A stretch of 64,000 nt of DNA, from contig NZ_CP015249.1 of NCBI RefSeq assembly GCF_001632775.1, positions 2,398,686 to 2,462,685 on the forward strand, read 5' to 3'. A program made the position numbers and the translations under genes. The notes beneath the pieces were generated by a model that saw only the letters and a program-made list of their open reading frames with translations, was not told the origin of the DNA and ran no database searches. Shown here piece after piece: positions 10,135 to 19,454 of this stretch. Origin of the DNA: Dokdonella koreensis DS-123 (lineage in GTDB: Bacteria; Pseudomonadota; Gammaproteobacteria; Xanthomonadales; Rhodanobacteraceae). How positions within the stretch are numbered: position 1 is the first letter of the stretch; each line of letters opens with the position of its first letter.

Positions 10135-10143
10135 CCAACCCCG

Positions 10144-11298
10144 TCACGAAGCGATGACGTCCTCGAGCGGCAGCGGATGGCCGACCAGCCAGCCCTGCGC
10201 ATAGCGGCAGCCCAGCTCGCGCAGCAGCGTGTACTGGGTTTCGGTCTCGACCCCCTCGGCGACGACGTCGCATTGCAGGCTGTGCGCCAGCCCCACCACC
10301 GCCCTGACCAGCGCCAGGCCGCGCGGCGAGGACAGCCTGCGGACCAGGCTGCGGTCGAGCTTGATCACGTCGAACCGGAGATCGGCCAGGACGCCCAGAT
10401 TCGCGTAGCCGGTACCGAAGTCGTCCAAGGCCACGCGCATGCCGGCCCGGTGGCATTCCTCGAGCAACTGGACGATGCGCTGGGTGTCGAACATCAGGCT
10501 TTCGGTGATCTCGATGCGCAGGCGGTCCGGCGGCAGGCCGTACTGCTCCAGGCGTGCCAGCCAGCGGCTGACCAGGCCGGTGTCCTCGATCTGGCGCGCC
10601 GAGACGTTCAGCGCGATGAACGGCAGCGGCCGGCGCTGGCGGTTGCGCAGCTCGGCCAGCATCGCGCAGACCCGGTCCAGCACGTAGTCGCCGACCGGCA
10701 GGATCAGCGAGGTCTCCTCGGCCACGCGGATGAACTCGGCCGGCGAGACCTCGCCTCGCACCGGATGCCGCCAGCGGATCAGCGACTCGTAGCCGGCGGT
10801 GGACCCGTCGGCCATGTCCCGCAGCGGCTGCAGCCGCACGTCGAGGTCGCCGCGGTCCAACGCCATGCGCAGGTCGCCTTCCAGGCGGATCTTGTCAAGT
10901 CCCGAGTCCATGTCGGTGCCCGCCGCCGCTTCCGAAGCGGGCGATGCACCGCGCGTCAGCGTCGCCAATGCCGAGCGGTAGCGCGCAAGCTGGCTCATCA
11001 GCAGCGCCCGGACGACCGGGTCGGCGGCCTGCAGCCGCTCCGAGAACTGGTCGCGGTCGATCGGCAGCAGCACGCAGTCGGTCAGCGCCCGCGCCGAGCT
11101 CGATCGGCGCGAGCTGTCGAGCACGGCCATCTCGCCGAGGAGCTCACCCGGCCCGAGCTGGCCGAGCACCTGCGGCTCGCCGTGCTGGACCGTGCTGATC
11201 TCGACCTGACCGCTTTCGATCAGGAACGCCTCCGTCGGCGGATCGCCCTCGGCGAAGATCGGACACCCTGCAGCGACGTATTTTCGGTGGCTTCGCAT
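10144..11298 (-). CDS. Cyclic-nucleotide-binding/EAL fusion, probable c-di-GMP phosphodiesterase
   Basis: The 384-residue cytoplasmic protein begins with a CRP-type cyclic-nucleotide-binding domain (about 8-110). Its phosphate-binding cassette GELLGEMAVL ends in an arginine followed by serines. There is no helix-turn-helix after it; an EAL domain follows (about 135-384). Catalytic positions look intact: E171 in the ESLIRW variant of EAL, NVSA, EITES, DDFGTG, KLDR, EGVET and the Q of CRYAQGW. I infer c-di-GMP hydrolysis modulated by a nucleotide or second ligand. It lies between moxR and the pil terminator, on the same strand, without close overlap. Confidence 0.88.
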   Translation of the reverse strand: MRSHRKYVAAGCPIFAEGDPPTEAFLIESGQVEISTVQHGEPQVLGQLGPGELLGEMAVLDSSRRSSSARALTDCVLLPIDRDQFSERLQAADPVVRALLMSQLARYRSALATLTRGASPASEAAAGTDMDSGLDKIRLEGDLRMALDRGDLDVRLQPLRDMADGSTAGYESLIRWRHPVRGEVSPAEFIRVAEETSLILPVGDYVLDRVCAMLAELRNRQRRPLPFIALNVSARQIEDTGLVSRWLARLEQYGLPPDRLRIEITESLMFDTQRIVQLLEECHRAGMRVALDDFGTGYANLGVLADLRFDVIKLDRSLVRRLSSPRGLALVRAVVGLAHSLQCDVVAEGVETETQYTLLRELGCRYAQGWLVGHPLPLEDVIAS

Positions 11299-11440
11299 CG
11301 AGGCCGGTCCAGGATCGCCGCGACGCGGCGCGCGGCAAGGCTGACATCGCGCGGCGTTTCCGACAAGCGTCCCGCGAAGCGCCCGGCCCGGCGACGGGGC
11401 GCGGCCGCGGGCCGCCGCGCCGATCGCCGACGGGCCCCAT

Positions 11441-11471
11441 AAAAAAAGGGGCTGCTCGCGCAGCCCCTTTT
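11441..11471 (-). terminator. Rho-independent terminator of the pilus/Ig-lipoprotein transcript
   Basis: The 8-bp stem GGGGCTGC/GCAGCCCC (11448-11455 with 11460-11467) has a TCGC loop and lies 23 bases downstream of the lipoprotein stop. Read on the minus strand it is followed by seven Ts (A-run 11441-11447). The four Ts on the other side could make it bidirectional. Confidence 0.85.
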
Positions 11472-11493
11472 CGTCTATTGCTTCGTATCCGGC

Positions 11494-13776
11494 CTACGGT
11501 GCCGAGCAACCGCCCGGCGGCGGGCTCCAGCCACCGGTGGCCGAGCGCACCGGGACGATGACGCTGCGCGTCGTGCCGGTTGCCGTGAACGTGCACTGGC
11601 CGTCCCCGGTCAGCGCCGCATTGACCGTGACGTTGAACGAGGCGACGCCGTCGGTGCCGGTCGCCAGGCTGCCCGGCGCCACCGTGATGCCGGTCGAGCA
11701 GGTGCCCGCGACGTTGACGTTGGCGATCGGAGCGCCGCCCTGGTCGATCGCACGGATCGCGACCGGCGCGGTGTACGGCACGCAGTTGACCGCCAGCGCA
11801 TTCGGCGAGGCCTGCAGCGCGGCGAGCTGGACGATGATGTCGATCGTCGTGCTGGCACCGGCGCCGGTGAACACGATCTGCCCGCTGTTGCCGCTCAGCG
11901 TCGACACCGGCAGGCCGCTGGTGACGACGTTGCCGTCGACGCAGCCGTCGGCATCGGTGGTACGGGCGAGCAGGCCGTTGGAGGCCACGCCGTCGATCGA
12001 GCCGGTACCCTGCAAGCCCTGGAACGCGAAGCCGACCGGGAAGCCGCGCAGCGGGATGCCGAGCGCATCGGTCAGGCAGACCGTGACCGTCTGCGGGACG
12101 TTGCCGCGGATCGGGTTCGGGAAGGCGCTGATCGACGCCGGCGCGACACCCGGATAGGTCAGCGTCACCGCATCGGTCACCAGGCGTGCGCCGCCGGTGA
12201 CGGTATCGGTGCCGTTGCCCTGTGCCCAGAGCGCGACCGCGTTGCCGACCGAGCGGACGGTGTAGGTCAGCTTGCCGACCGCGACACCCACGTCGTTGGT
12301 GGTGGCCGAGCCGGTGACGTTGCCTTCCATCGCGCGGCCGACCAGGTACGGCAGGACCGGACCGTTGTTGACGCTACTGCCGGTGGTGTTGTTGAGGTTG
12401 AACACCGGGTTGACGGTCAGGCTGGTCTGGCTGTTGACGCTGCTGACCGTCACCGCGGTTTCCAGATCGGCATTGCCCTGCACGGCCTTGCCGAAGACGA
12501 CCAGCGCATCGCCCGGTCCCGCGCCGCCGCCGGCGGTCTGGAACTGGCCGGTCGGCGCGACGAAGGTATTGCCGCCTTCGGTCGGATTGCCGTCGTTGCC
12601 GGCGATCAGGAAGCGGTTCGCGTTCGGTGTGCCGAACTGGCCGACCGGCGCGTCGACGGCGCCGAAGCGCAGCGTCGTGCCCGGCAGCACCGGGTTGCCC
12701 TGGCGGTCGGTGGCGAGCACCGCCACGCGCAGGCTCAGGGTCGAATCCGGATTCGGCGGGATGACCACGCCGTTGTCACCCGGCTCCGGCGTCACGCCAC
12801 CGTCGACCGGCAGGCTGTTGATCTCGATGCCGGGCAGTTCCGAGGCGAACAGCGGCGAGGTGACCTTCAGCGTGTAGAGCTTGCCGTCGGAGACGACCAC
12901 CGTGGTCGTGACGCTGAGCGGATCGGCGATGCCGTTGCTGACGTTGTTGTCGGAGCGGTCGGCCGTCGCGCGGATCTGCACCGGCCCCTGGAAGCTGCCG
13001 GCCTGGAACGAGACGTTGGCGATGCCGTTGACGGTCGCCGTCGTCACCGAGCGGCCCGACTGCGCGCCGGCGACCAGGCGCCCGGCGCCGGTATCACTGC
13101 CGACGATCTCGAAGCGCAGGTTGTCGGCGTTGCTCGGGTTGGCGACGAACTGGCCGCCACCGTCGGTGACGGCGGCGCGGATCATCGAGTTGGTGTTGCC
13201 GCCCGAGTTCTCCATGTAGACGCGGTCGGGCGTGGCCACCATCTCGATGTTGGCCGGCATCGTGCCGCCGCCGCTGACGACCGTGAAGGTCAGCGTGCTG
13301 GTGACGGTGCGGCTCGTGAGCGGATCGACCGCCGAGACCGTCACGACGGTCGTGCCGGCGGTGTCGCCGGCGGTCACGAAGAACGTGTTGCTGCCGTTGT
13401 TGAGCGTCAACGGGAAGGTGACCCAGCGGGTGGTCATCTCGTTGATGTCGTCGGTTTCCGGATCGTCCGGGAACGAGACCGCGGCGACACCCGGATTGCT
13501 GGTCGTGACGGTGGCATCACCGCTCGGCGAGGTCAGGGTCCCGGCCGAGTTGCGGAAGCTGATCATGACCGAGGCGGTGTACGGGTTGCCCGGGCTGGTG
13601 AGGATCATCTGGGGATTGAGCGGCAACGACGTCGACGTCGCGCTCAGCGTGATCGTGCCGTTCTGCGGCGGGCTGGTCGCGCCGCCGCCGTCGCCGCCGC
13701 CGCCACCGCAACCGGCCAGCGTCAGTGCGAGGCCCGAGAGCAGCAATCCCAGGGTCTTGCTGTGAAAGGTCATCAT
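11494..13776 (-). CDS. Large Ig-like-repeat lipoprotein downstream of pilQ
   Basis: The 760-residue protein begins with a lipoprotein signal peptide: LALTLAG before a cysteine at about residue 21, then a run of glycines, which favours outer-membrane sorting. The remainder is beta-rich, Thr/Val/Gly/Asn-rich repeats resembling bacterial Ig-like (Big/invasin-type) modules, for example VAVLATDRQGNPVLPGTTL and VTVCLTDALGIPLRGFPVG. No catalytic motif is visible. The ATG at 13776 has GGAG five bases upstream. It follows pilQ by 68 bases on the same strand and precedes a strong terminator, so it is probably the last gene of the pil operon. I do not recognise a named family; a surface adhesin or secretin/pilus accessory role is inference only. 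Confidence 0.8.
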   Translation of the reverse strand: MMTFHSKTLGLLLSGLALTLAGCGGGGGDGGGATSPPQNGTITLSATSTSLPLNPQMILTSPGNPYTASVMISFRNSAGTLTSPSGDATVTTSNPGVAAVSFPDDPETDDINEMTTRWVTFPLTLNNGSNTFFVTAGDTAGTTVVTVSAVDPLTSRTVTSTLTFTVVSGGGTMPANIEMVATPDRVYMENSGGNTNSMIRAAVTDGGGQFVANPSNADNLRFEIVGSDTGAGRLVAGAQSGRSVTTATVNGIANVSFQAGSFQGPVQIRATADRSDNNVSNGIADPLSVTTTVVVSDGKLYTLKVTSPLFASELPGIEINSLPVDGGVTPEPGDNGVVIPPNPDSTLSLRVAVLATDRQGNPVLPGTTLRFGAVDAPVGQFGTPNANRFLIAGNDGNPTEGGNTFVAPTGQFQTAGGGAGPGDALVVFGKAVQGNADLETAVTVSSVNSQTSLTVNPVFNLNNTTGSSVNNGPVLPYLVGRAMEGNVTGSATTNDVGVAVGKLTYTVRSVGNAVALWAQGNGTDTVTGGARLVTDAVTLTYPGVAPASISAFPNPIRGNVPQTVTVCLTDALGIPLRGFPVGFAFQGLQGTGSIDGVASNGLLARTTDADGCVDGNVVTSGLPVSTLSGNSGQIVFTGAGASTTIDIIVQLAALQASPNALAVNCVPYTAPVAIRAIDQGGAPIANVNVAGTCSTGITVAPGSLATGTDGVASFNVTVNAALTGDGQCTFTATGTTRSVIVPVRSATGGWSPPPGGCSAP

Positions 13777-13844
13777 CGTTCTCCGAAATCTCGTTTCGTT
13801 CAGAAGCATGTGCGAGCGGCAGCTCCTGCCACCATAGGATTGGT

Positions 13845-16118
13845 TCATTTCAAGCTGTCGTTGAGGATGCGCGGCGTCACGAAGATCAGCAGCTCGGCCT
13901 TGGTGTCGGTCCGCCCGGTCTTGCGGAACAGGTTGCCGAGGATCGGTAGGTCGCCGAGCAGCGGCACCTTGGTCAGGTCGTCGCGCTTCTCGACCTCGTA
14001 GACGCCGCCGAGCACCACCGTCTGGCCGTTGTCGACGAGGACGCCGGTGTTCATCTCGCGCTTGTCCAGCTGCGGGACCGAACCGCCGCCGGGCACTTCG
14101 ATGTAGCCGGCGATCGCGTCCTTCTTGACGTTGAGATTCAGGTAGACACGGTCGTCCGCAGTGATCGTCGGCGTGACGCGCAGCTCCAGCACGGCCTCCT
14201 TGAACTGCACCGTGGCGGTGCCGACGCCGCCGGCGGCGGAGTTCTGATAGGTCACGTAGCCCACTTCCTGGCCCTGCTTGATCAGCGCTTCCTTCTGGTT
14301 GGCGGTCACGACGCGCGGGCTCGAGACCACTTCGCCGCGGCCTTCGGTCTGCGCGGCCGAAAGCTCCAGATCCAGCAGGTAGTCGGCACCGAGGATCGCC
14401 AGACCGAAGCTGCCGGCCGGCGTCGTCGCCGGGAGATTGACGTTGAGGCGGTCGGTCAGCGTCGGCACCGCGATGCCGCCCGCACCGGGCGAGGCCGTGC
14501 CCGGGATCGTACCCGGTCTGACCACCGGCAGGCCGCGACCGCCATTGAAGCGGTTGTTGAGCGCGATGTTGCTCATCGCGTCGGTGGCGCGCGACGAGCC
14601 GGCGGTCGAGATCACGTTGCCGTGGTTGTCCTCGTAGCCGCCGCTGATGCCGAAGCGGGCACCGAGCTCGCGCGCGAAGCTGTCGGTGGCGATCACGATG
14701 CGCGACTCGATCAGCACCTGCTGCACCGGCCGGTCGAGCACGGCGACCAGCTGGCGGACCTCCTGCACCTTCGGCGGGATGTCGCTGACCAGCAGCGTGT
14801 TGGTGCGCTCGTCGAAGGTCACCGAACCGCGCACCGAAAGGAAGCCCTGCTGCCGCCCGCCGCCGCCCGAGGCACCACCGCCACCCCCCTGGCTGCCCTG
14901 CGCGTCCTTGGTCAGCAGCTCGGCGATGTCCTTGGCCTTGCCGTAGTTGACCGGGATGTAGTCGGAGATCAGTTCCTCCTGCTCCTCGCGCTTGAGGCGG
15001 GCCTCGGCCAGTGCCTGCTCGCGCTTGGCGATCTCTTCCTGCGGGCCGACCCAGATGACGTTGCCCTGCAGGCGCTTGTCCAGGCCTTTGGCCTGCAGCA
15101 CGAGATCGAGTGCCTGATCCCACGGCACGTTGATCAGGCGCAAGGTCACGTTGCCCTGGACGGTATCGGCGACGACGATGTTGACCTGCGAGACCTCGGC
15201 GAGCAGGTTCAGCACCGAGCGCGCCGGAATGTCCTGGAAGTTGAAGGTCACCCGCTCGCCGGTGTAGTTCGGCTCGCTGTTGCGTCCCTTGCCCGGGGCT
15301 TCCTCGCGCTTGGGCGCGATCTCGACGATGTACTCGCTGCCGGTCTGGTAGGCCATCTGCTCGTACGGCGCCGTCGCCTGGATCTCCATGCGGATGCCGT
15401 TGCCGCGCGAGCGCGTCTCGATCGACTGGACCGGCGTGGCGAAATCGATGACGTCCAGGCGCTGCGCCTGGTTCGGCGGCAGCTTCACGTTCGCGATGTT
15501 GAGCACGATGCGGTCGCCCTCGCGCTTGAGGTCGGCGGCGATGCCCGGCTGCGAGAAGCTGACGATCAGCCGTCCTTCGCCGGTCTTGCCACGGCGGAAA
15601 TCGATGTTGGTCAGCTCCGCACCCTGAGCCGACACCGCCTTGGTCGGGTCGGCGAGCGCTGCGGCGACTCCCGCGCCGGTCGCCCCGGCGATGCCATTGT
15701 TGACCGCGACGACGAGCGCATTGCCGTTGATGCGCGTCGTATAGGTGGCGGCCCGGTACAGATCCACGACCACGCGGGTGCGGCCACCGGCCTCGACGGC
15801 CGAGACGCCGGCGGTCGCGCCGGTGCCGATCTCGACGCGCCGCTTGGCCAGCGCGCTGCGGGTGTCGGGCAGGTCGAGCGCGATCGTCGGCGGCGTGTCG
15901 GTCGTGAAGGCGCGCGGGTCGGTGACCGGCTCGGCGAACTTCAACGTGATCTCGACCTTCCCGCCCGGCAGGGCCGTGTAGTCGATCGCCTCGAGCGTGT
16001 TCTGCGCCTGCGCCGCGGTCGACGCCACGCCGAGCAGTGCGACCAACCAGAGCAGCCGGGCGCGAACCTTGCGCAACCCCGATCCGCGCTCCGGGTTCAT
16101 GATGTTTGCCTTGATCAT
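13845..16118 (-). CDS. pilQ: Type IV pilus secretin PilQ
   Basis: The 757-residue outer-membrane secretin gates the pilus fibre. In order it has a signal peptide (to about residue 38, AAQAQ), two AMIN domains (about 45-140 and 165-265) for peptidoglycan binding, an STN/N0 domain (GERVTFNFQDIPARSVLNLL, about 288-355), an N1 domain with a Gly/Gln-rich insertion near 400, and the C-terminal secretin core. The core ends KAELLIFVTPRIL, a hallmark. The ATG at 16118 has a G-run upstream. The pilP stop lies 22 bases before. Family length is normal. Confidence 0.96.
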   Translation of the reverse strand: MIKANIMNPERGSGLRKVRARLLWLVALLGVASTAAQAQNTLEAIDYTALPGGKVEITLKFAEPVTDPRAFTTDTPPTIALDLPDTRSALAKRRVEIGTGATAGVSAVEAGGRTRVVVDLYRAATYTTRINGNALVVAVNNGIAGATGAGVAAALADPTKAVSAQGAELTNIDFRRGKTGEGRLIVSFSQPGIAADLKREGDRIVLNIANVKLPPNQAQRLDVIDFATPVQSIETRSRGNGIRMEIQATAPYEQMAYQTGSEYIVEIAPKREEAPGKGRNSEPNYTGERVTFNFQDIPARSVLNLLAEVSQVNIVVADTVQGNVTLRLINVPWDQALDLVLQAKGLDKRLQGNVIWVGPQEEIAKREQALAEARLKREEQEELISDYIPVNYGKAKDIAELLTKDAQGSQGGGGGASGGGGRQQGFLSVRGSVTFDERTNTLLVSDIPPKVQEVRQLVAVLDRPVQQVLIESRIVIATDSFARELGARFGISGGYEDNHGNVISTAGSSRATDAMSNIALNNRFNGGRGLPVVRPGTIPGTASPGAGGIAVPTLTDRLNVNLPATTPAGSFGLAILGADYLLDLELSAAQTEGRGEVVSSPRVVTANQKEALIKQGQEVGYVTYQNSAAGGVGTATVQFKEAVLELRVTPTITADDRVYLNLNVKKDAIAGYIEVPGGGSVPQLDKREMNTGVLVDNGQTVVLGGVYEVEKRDDLTKVPLLGDLPILGNLFRKTGRTDTKAELLIFVTPRILNDSLK

Positions 16119-16140
16119 TGCATTACCCCCAACGGGTCGG

Positions 16141-16674
16141 TCACTTCGTATCGGTCAGCGCCATCGATGCCTGGCGTTCCATCCATCCGCCAACGCCGTT
16201 CGGCACCAGCTCGACAAGATCGATCTGGCCCTCGCTCATCGCCGTGATGCGTCCGTAGTTCTGCCCCAGATAGCTGCCGGGCCGGACGCGGTGAATGATG
16301 CCGTCCGGGTCCTTCACGAGGCCTTCCATCGTCGCGCCGGAACCCAGCGTCCCCATCATCTTCAGGCCATCCAGCGGGTAGCGCTCGAGCTCTTCCTTGG
16401 GCCGGTTCTGGTCCGGCCGCGGCCCGGTGTCGGCCGCCGCCAGCTCTTCCTGCTCCTGCCGGCTGGCACCGAACGGGTCGCGCTGGTCCTGGGCCTTGTA
16501 CTCGAATGTCTCGAACGTCTTGATGACGGGCAACGGATCGAGCGGCGCGCCCTTCTTGGCCTTTTCCTGCGCGATCCACTGGTCCAGGTCGCCCTGCCCT
16601 CCGGCGCAGCCGCCGAGGGCGGCCGCCAGCGCGGCAAGCGCGAACAGGCGCGTCGTGCTGTCGAGGCGGCTCAT
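16141..16674 (-). CDS. pilP: Type IV pilus assembly lipoprotein PilP
   Basis: The 177-residue inner-membrane lipoprotein has lipobox LGGC at residues 20-23. An extended region contains the conserved QRDPF, and a small beta domain (about 90-165) has LDGLKMMGTL and VRPGSYLGQNYGRI, which binds the PilN/PilO complex and the PilQ N0 domain. It sits between pilO and pilQ as in the standard pilMNOPQ order. One base separates its ATG from the pilO stop. Confidence 0.95.
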   Translation of the reverse strand: MSRLDSTTRLFALAALAAALGGCAGGQGDLDQWIAQEKAKKGAPLDPLPVIKTFETFEYKAQDQRDPFGASRQEQEELAAADTGPRPDQNRPKEELERYPLDGLKMMGTLGSGATMEGLVKDPDGIIHRVRPGSYLGQNYGRITAMSEGQIDLVELVPNGVGGWMERQASMALTDTK

Positions 16675-16675
16675 C

Positions 16676-17398
16676 TCACTTCCCCCCCGCGGGCTTGGGC
16701 GCGGCCTTCGGCGGCGGCGGCTTGCGACCGCCGGCAGCGGCGGCCTTGGCGGCCTCGGCCTGGCTGATCGCGGCCGCTTCGTCGTCGTCGACGTAGCGAT
16801 AGGTCTTGACGGTGCCTTCGAGCACCAGTTGGTTGCCCGGCCGTGCCGGCTGGCCGGCCGATCGCTCCGCCGGCTTCAGCGAGACGTCGTGGAGCGTCAG
16901 GATGACCACGCGCGGCAGCGAGGCGACGCCGCTGATGAACGTGCCGAACTGGTGGTACGAACCGATCATCTTCAGCCGGATCGGCTTCTCGGCGTAGAAG
17001 TCCTCGGGCAGGATCTTCTCGCCGCCCGGCTCGAACAGCTCGGTCTCGATGCCGGCCGCCAGCGCCGTCTGTGAGATGTCGACCAGGAGGTCGGGCATGT
17101 CGGTCTTGCTCGGCAGCTGGCGCAGCATCTGCCGCAGGATCTCGTTCATGTCCTCGAGCTGCTTGCGCAGGGCCGGCAGGTTGACCACGCGGGACTGCTT
17201 CTTGGCGAAGTCCGCCTTCAGCGTGACCTCCTTGCTGGCCAGCCGTTCGAGGTCCTCCTGTTGCGGGCGGATCAGGAACCACCAGCCACCGAGCACGATC
17301 AGCGCGATCAGCAGCACGGCGAACAGCGTCTTGACCGGCTTGGGCCAGCCGCCGACGTTGTTGGTGTCGAGGTTGCGGATGTCGTCGATGATGCTCAT
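16676..17398 (-). CDS. pilO: Type IV pilus inner-membrane platform protein PilO
   Basis: The 240-residue bitopic protein has a short cytoplasmic N-terminus containing DLDTNNVGGWP, one transmembrane helix (about 24-46), a periplasmic coiled coil (about 50-105, RKQLEDMNEILRQML) and a ferredoxin-like domain (about 110-205). The C-terminal 35 residues are an Ala/Lys/Pro-rich tail beyond the usual fold. It forms heterodimers with PilN. The ATG overlaps the pilN stop (ATGA), indicating translational coupling. Confidence 0.95.
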   Translation of the reverse strand: MSIIDDIRNLDTNNVGGWPKPVKTLFAVLLIALIVLGGWWFLIRPQQEDLERLASKEVTLKADFAKKQSRVVNLPALRKQLEDMNEILRQMLRQLPSKTDMPDLLVDISQTALAAGIETELFEPGGEKILPEDFYAEKPIRLKMIGSYHQFGTFISGVASLPRVVILTLHDVSLKPAERSAGQPARPGNQLVLEGTVKTYRYVDDDEAAAISQAEAAKAAAAGGRKPPPPKAAPKPAGGK

Positions 17399-18158
17399 TG
17401 CCCGCCCTCCTTGCCGGCTGCCTTGGGCGCTGCGGCCGGTACCGGCTCCGCGGCTGCCTTCTTGGCCTCGACCAGCTGGCCGGCGGCGTTCTCGAGCTGG
17501 GTTCCCAGGTCGGCCTTGGGCTGTGCAGCGGCCGCGGCATCGGCGGCGGGTGCCGCGCCTTCGGCCGGCGCGGCGCCGTCCTGGCCCTCGGGCTTCTGGT
17601 CGCCAGCCTTGAGCAGCTTGACGTTCAGCGAGAACACGTTCGGCAGGCGGACGTCGACGATCTCCTTCGTCCCGGCCTTGTTCTCGATCTTCTTGAGGTC
17701 GCTGCGCCCCATCCACGGCGACTTGTCGATGTTGCGCATGTAGCTGGCGACGCGGGCGTTCGATTCGGCGTTGCCTTCGAGCGTGAGCATGTCGCCGGAC
17801 TGTTTGAGGCCGGTCAGGCGGGTGCCGTCGGGAATCGTCTTAACGATCTCGTCGAACAGGTGGACCATCTGCGAGCGGTTGGCCTGCAGCTGCTCGATCG
17901 CGTTCTTGCGCGTCAGCAGCCGCGACCGCGTGCGGTCCAGCTCCTCGATCTCCTTAATCTGCTCGTCGAGCTTCTTGATCTCGGTCTGCAGGCGGCTGTT
18001 GCGCGCATTCTGGTTGTCGATCCGGGCTCCCATCATCAGGAACCACAGCAGCACCGCCAGCGCGCCGGCGAGGGCAGTGAAACCGAGCAGCGCGTAGAAC
18101 TCGCGCTCGCGCTGCTTGCGCCGTTCGCTGCGCCAGGGGAGGAGATTGATTCTTGCCA

Positions 18159-18159
<1 letters not shown>
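17395..18159 (-). CDS. pilN: Type IV pilus assembly protein PilN
   Basis: The 254-residue protein opens with the conserved ARINLLPWR, the short cytoplasmic peptide that inserts into PilM. A transmembrane helix (about 23-42), a coiled coil (about 48-95) and a periplasmic ferredoxin-like domain follow. The last 65 residues form an Ala/Gln/Pro-rich tail after VKLLKAGDQ, longer than in most PilN proteins. It overlaps pilM upstream (TGATG) and pilO downstream (ATGA). Confidence 0.95.
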
Positions 18160-19294
<1,135 letters not shown>

Positions 19295-19373
19295 CCACGA
19301 CTTAACGAAACCGTCGATTCCGTGGCAATTCGCAGGCATTTTCAAGGTACCGGCGCTCCCGGGGCCTCCCGCC

Positions 19374-19402
19374 TGTCGGCGCCGGGGGTGACGATCTATA
19401 CT
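19374..19402 (+). promoter_or_regulatory. Possible promoter of the PBP1A gene
   Basis: A TATACT -10 box lies at 19397-19402, 52 bases before the PBP1A ATG. The hexamer 17 bases upstream (TGTCGG) is a poor -35 match, so the call rests mainly on the -10 element and its position. Confidence 0.33.
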
Positions 19403-19454
19403 CCGTTTGCCGAGCCGGCAACCTTGACTGGCTTCACATCTGCATGTTTCTGGA

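Noticed and set aside
13777-15123. Extension of the lipoprotein frame upstream through pilQ
   Set aside because: The upstream part is out of frame with PilQ and has no domain; the lipoprotein signal peptide and GGAG site define the start at 13776.
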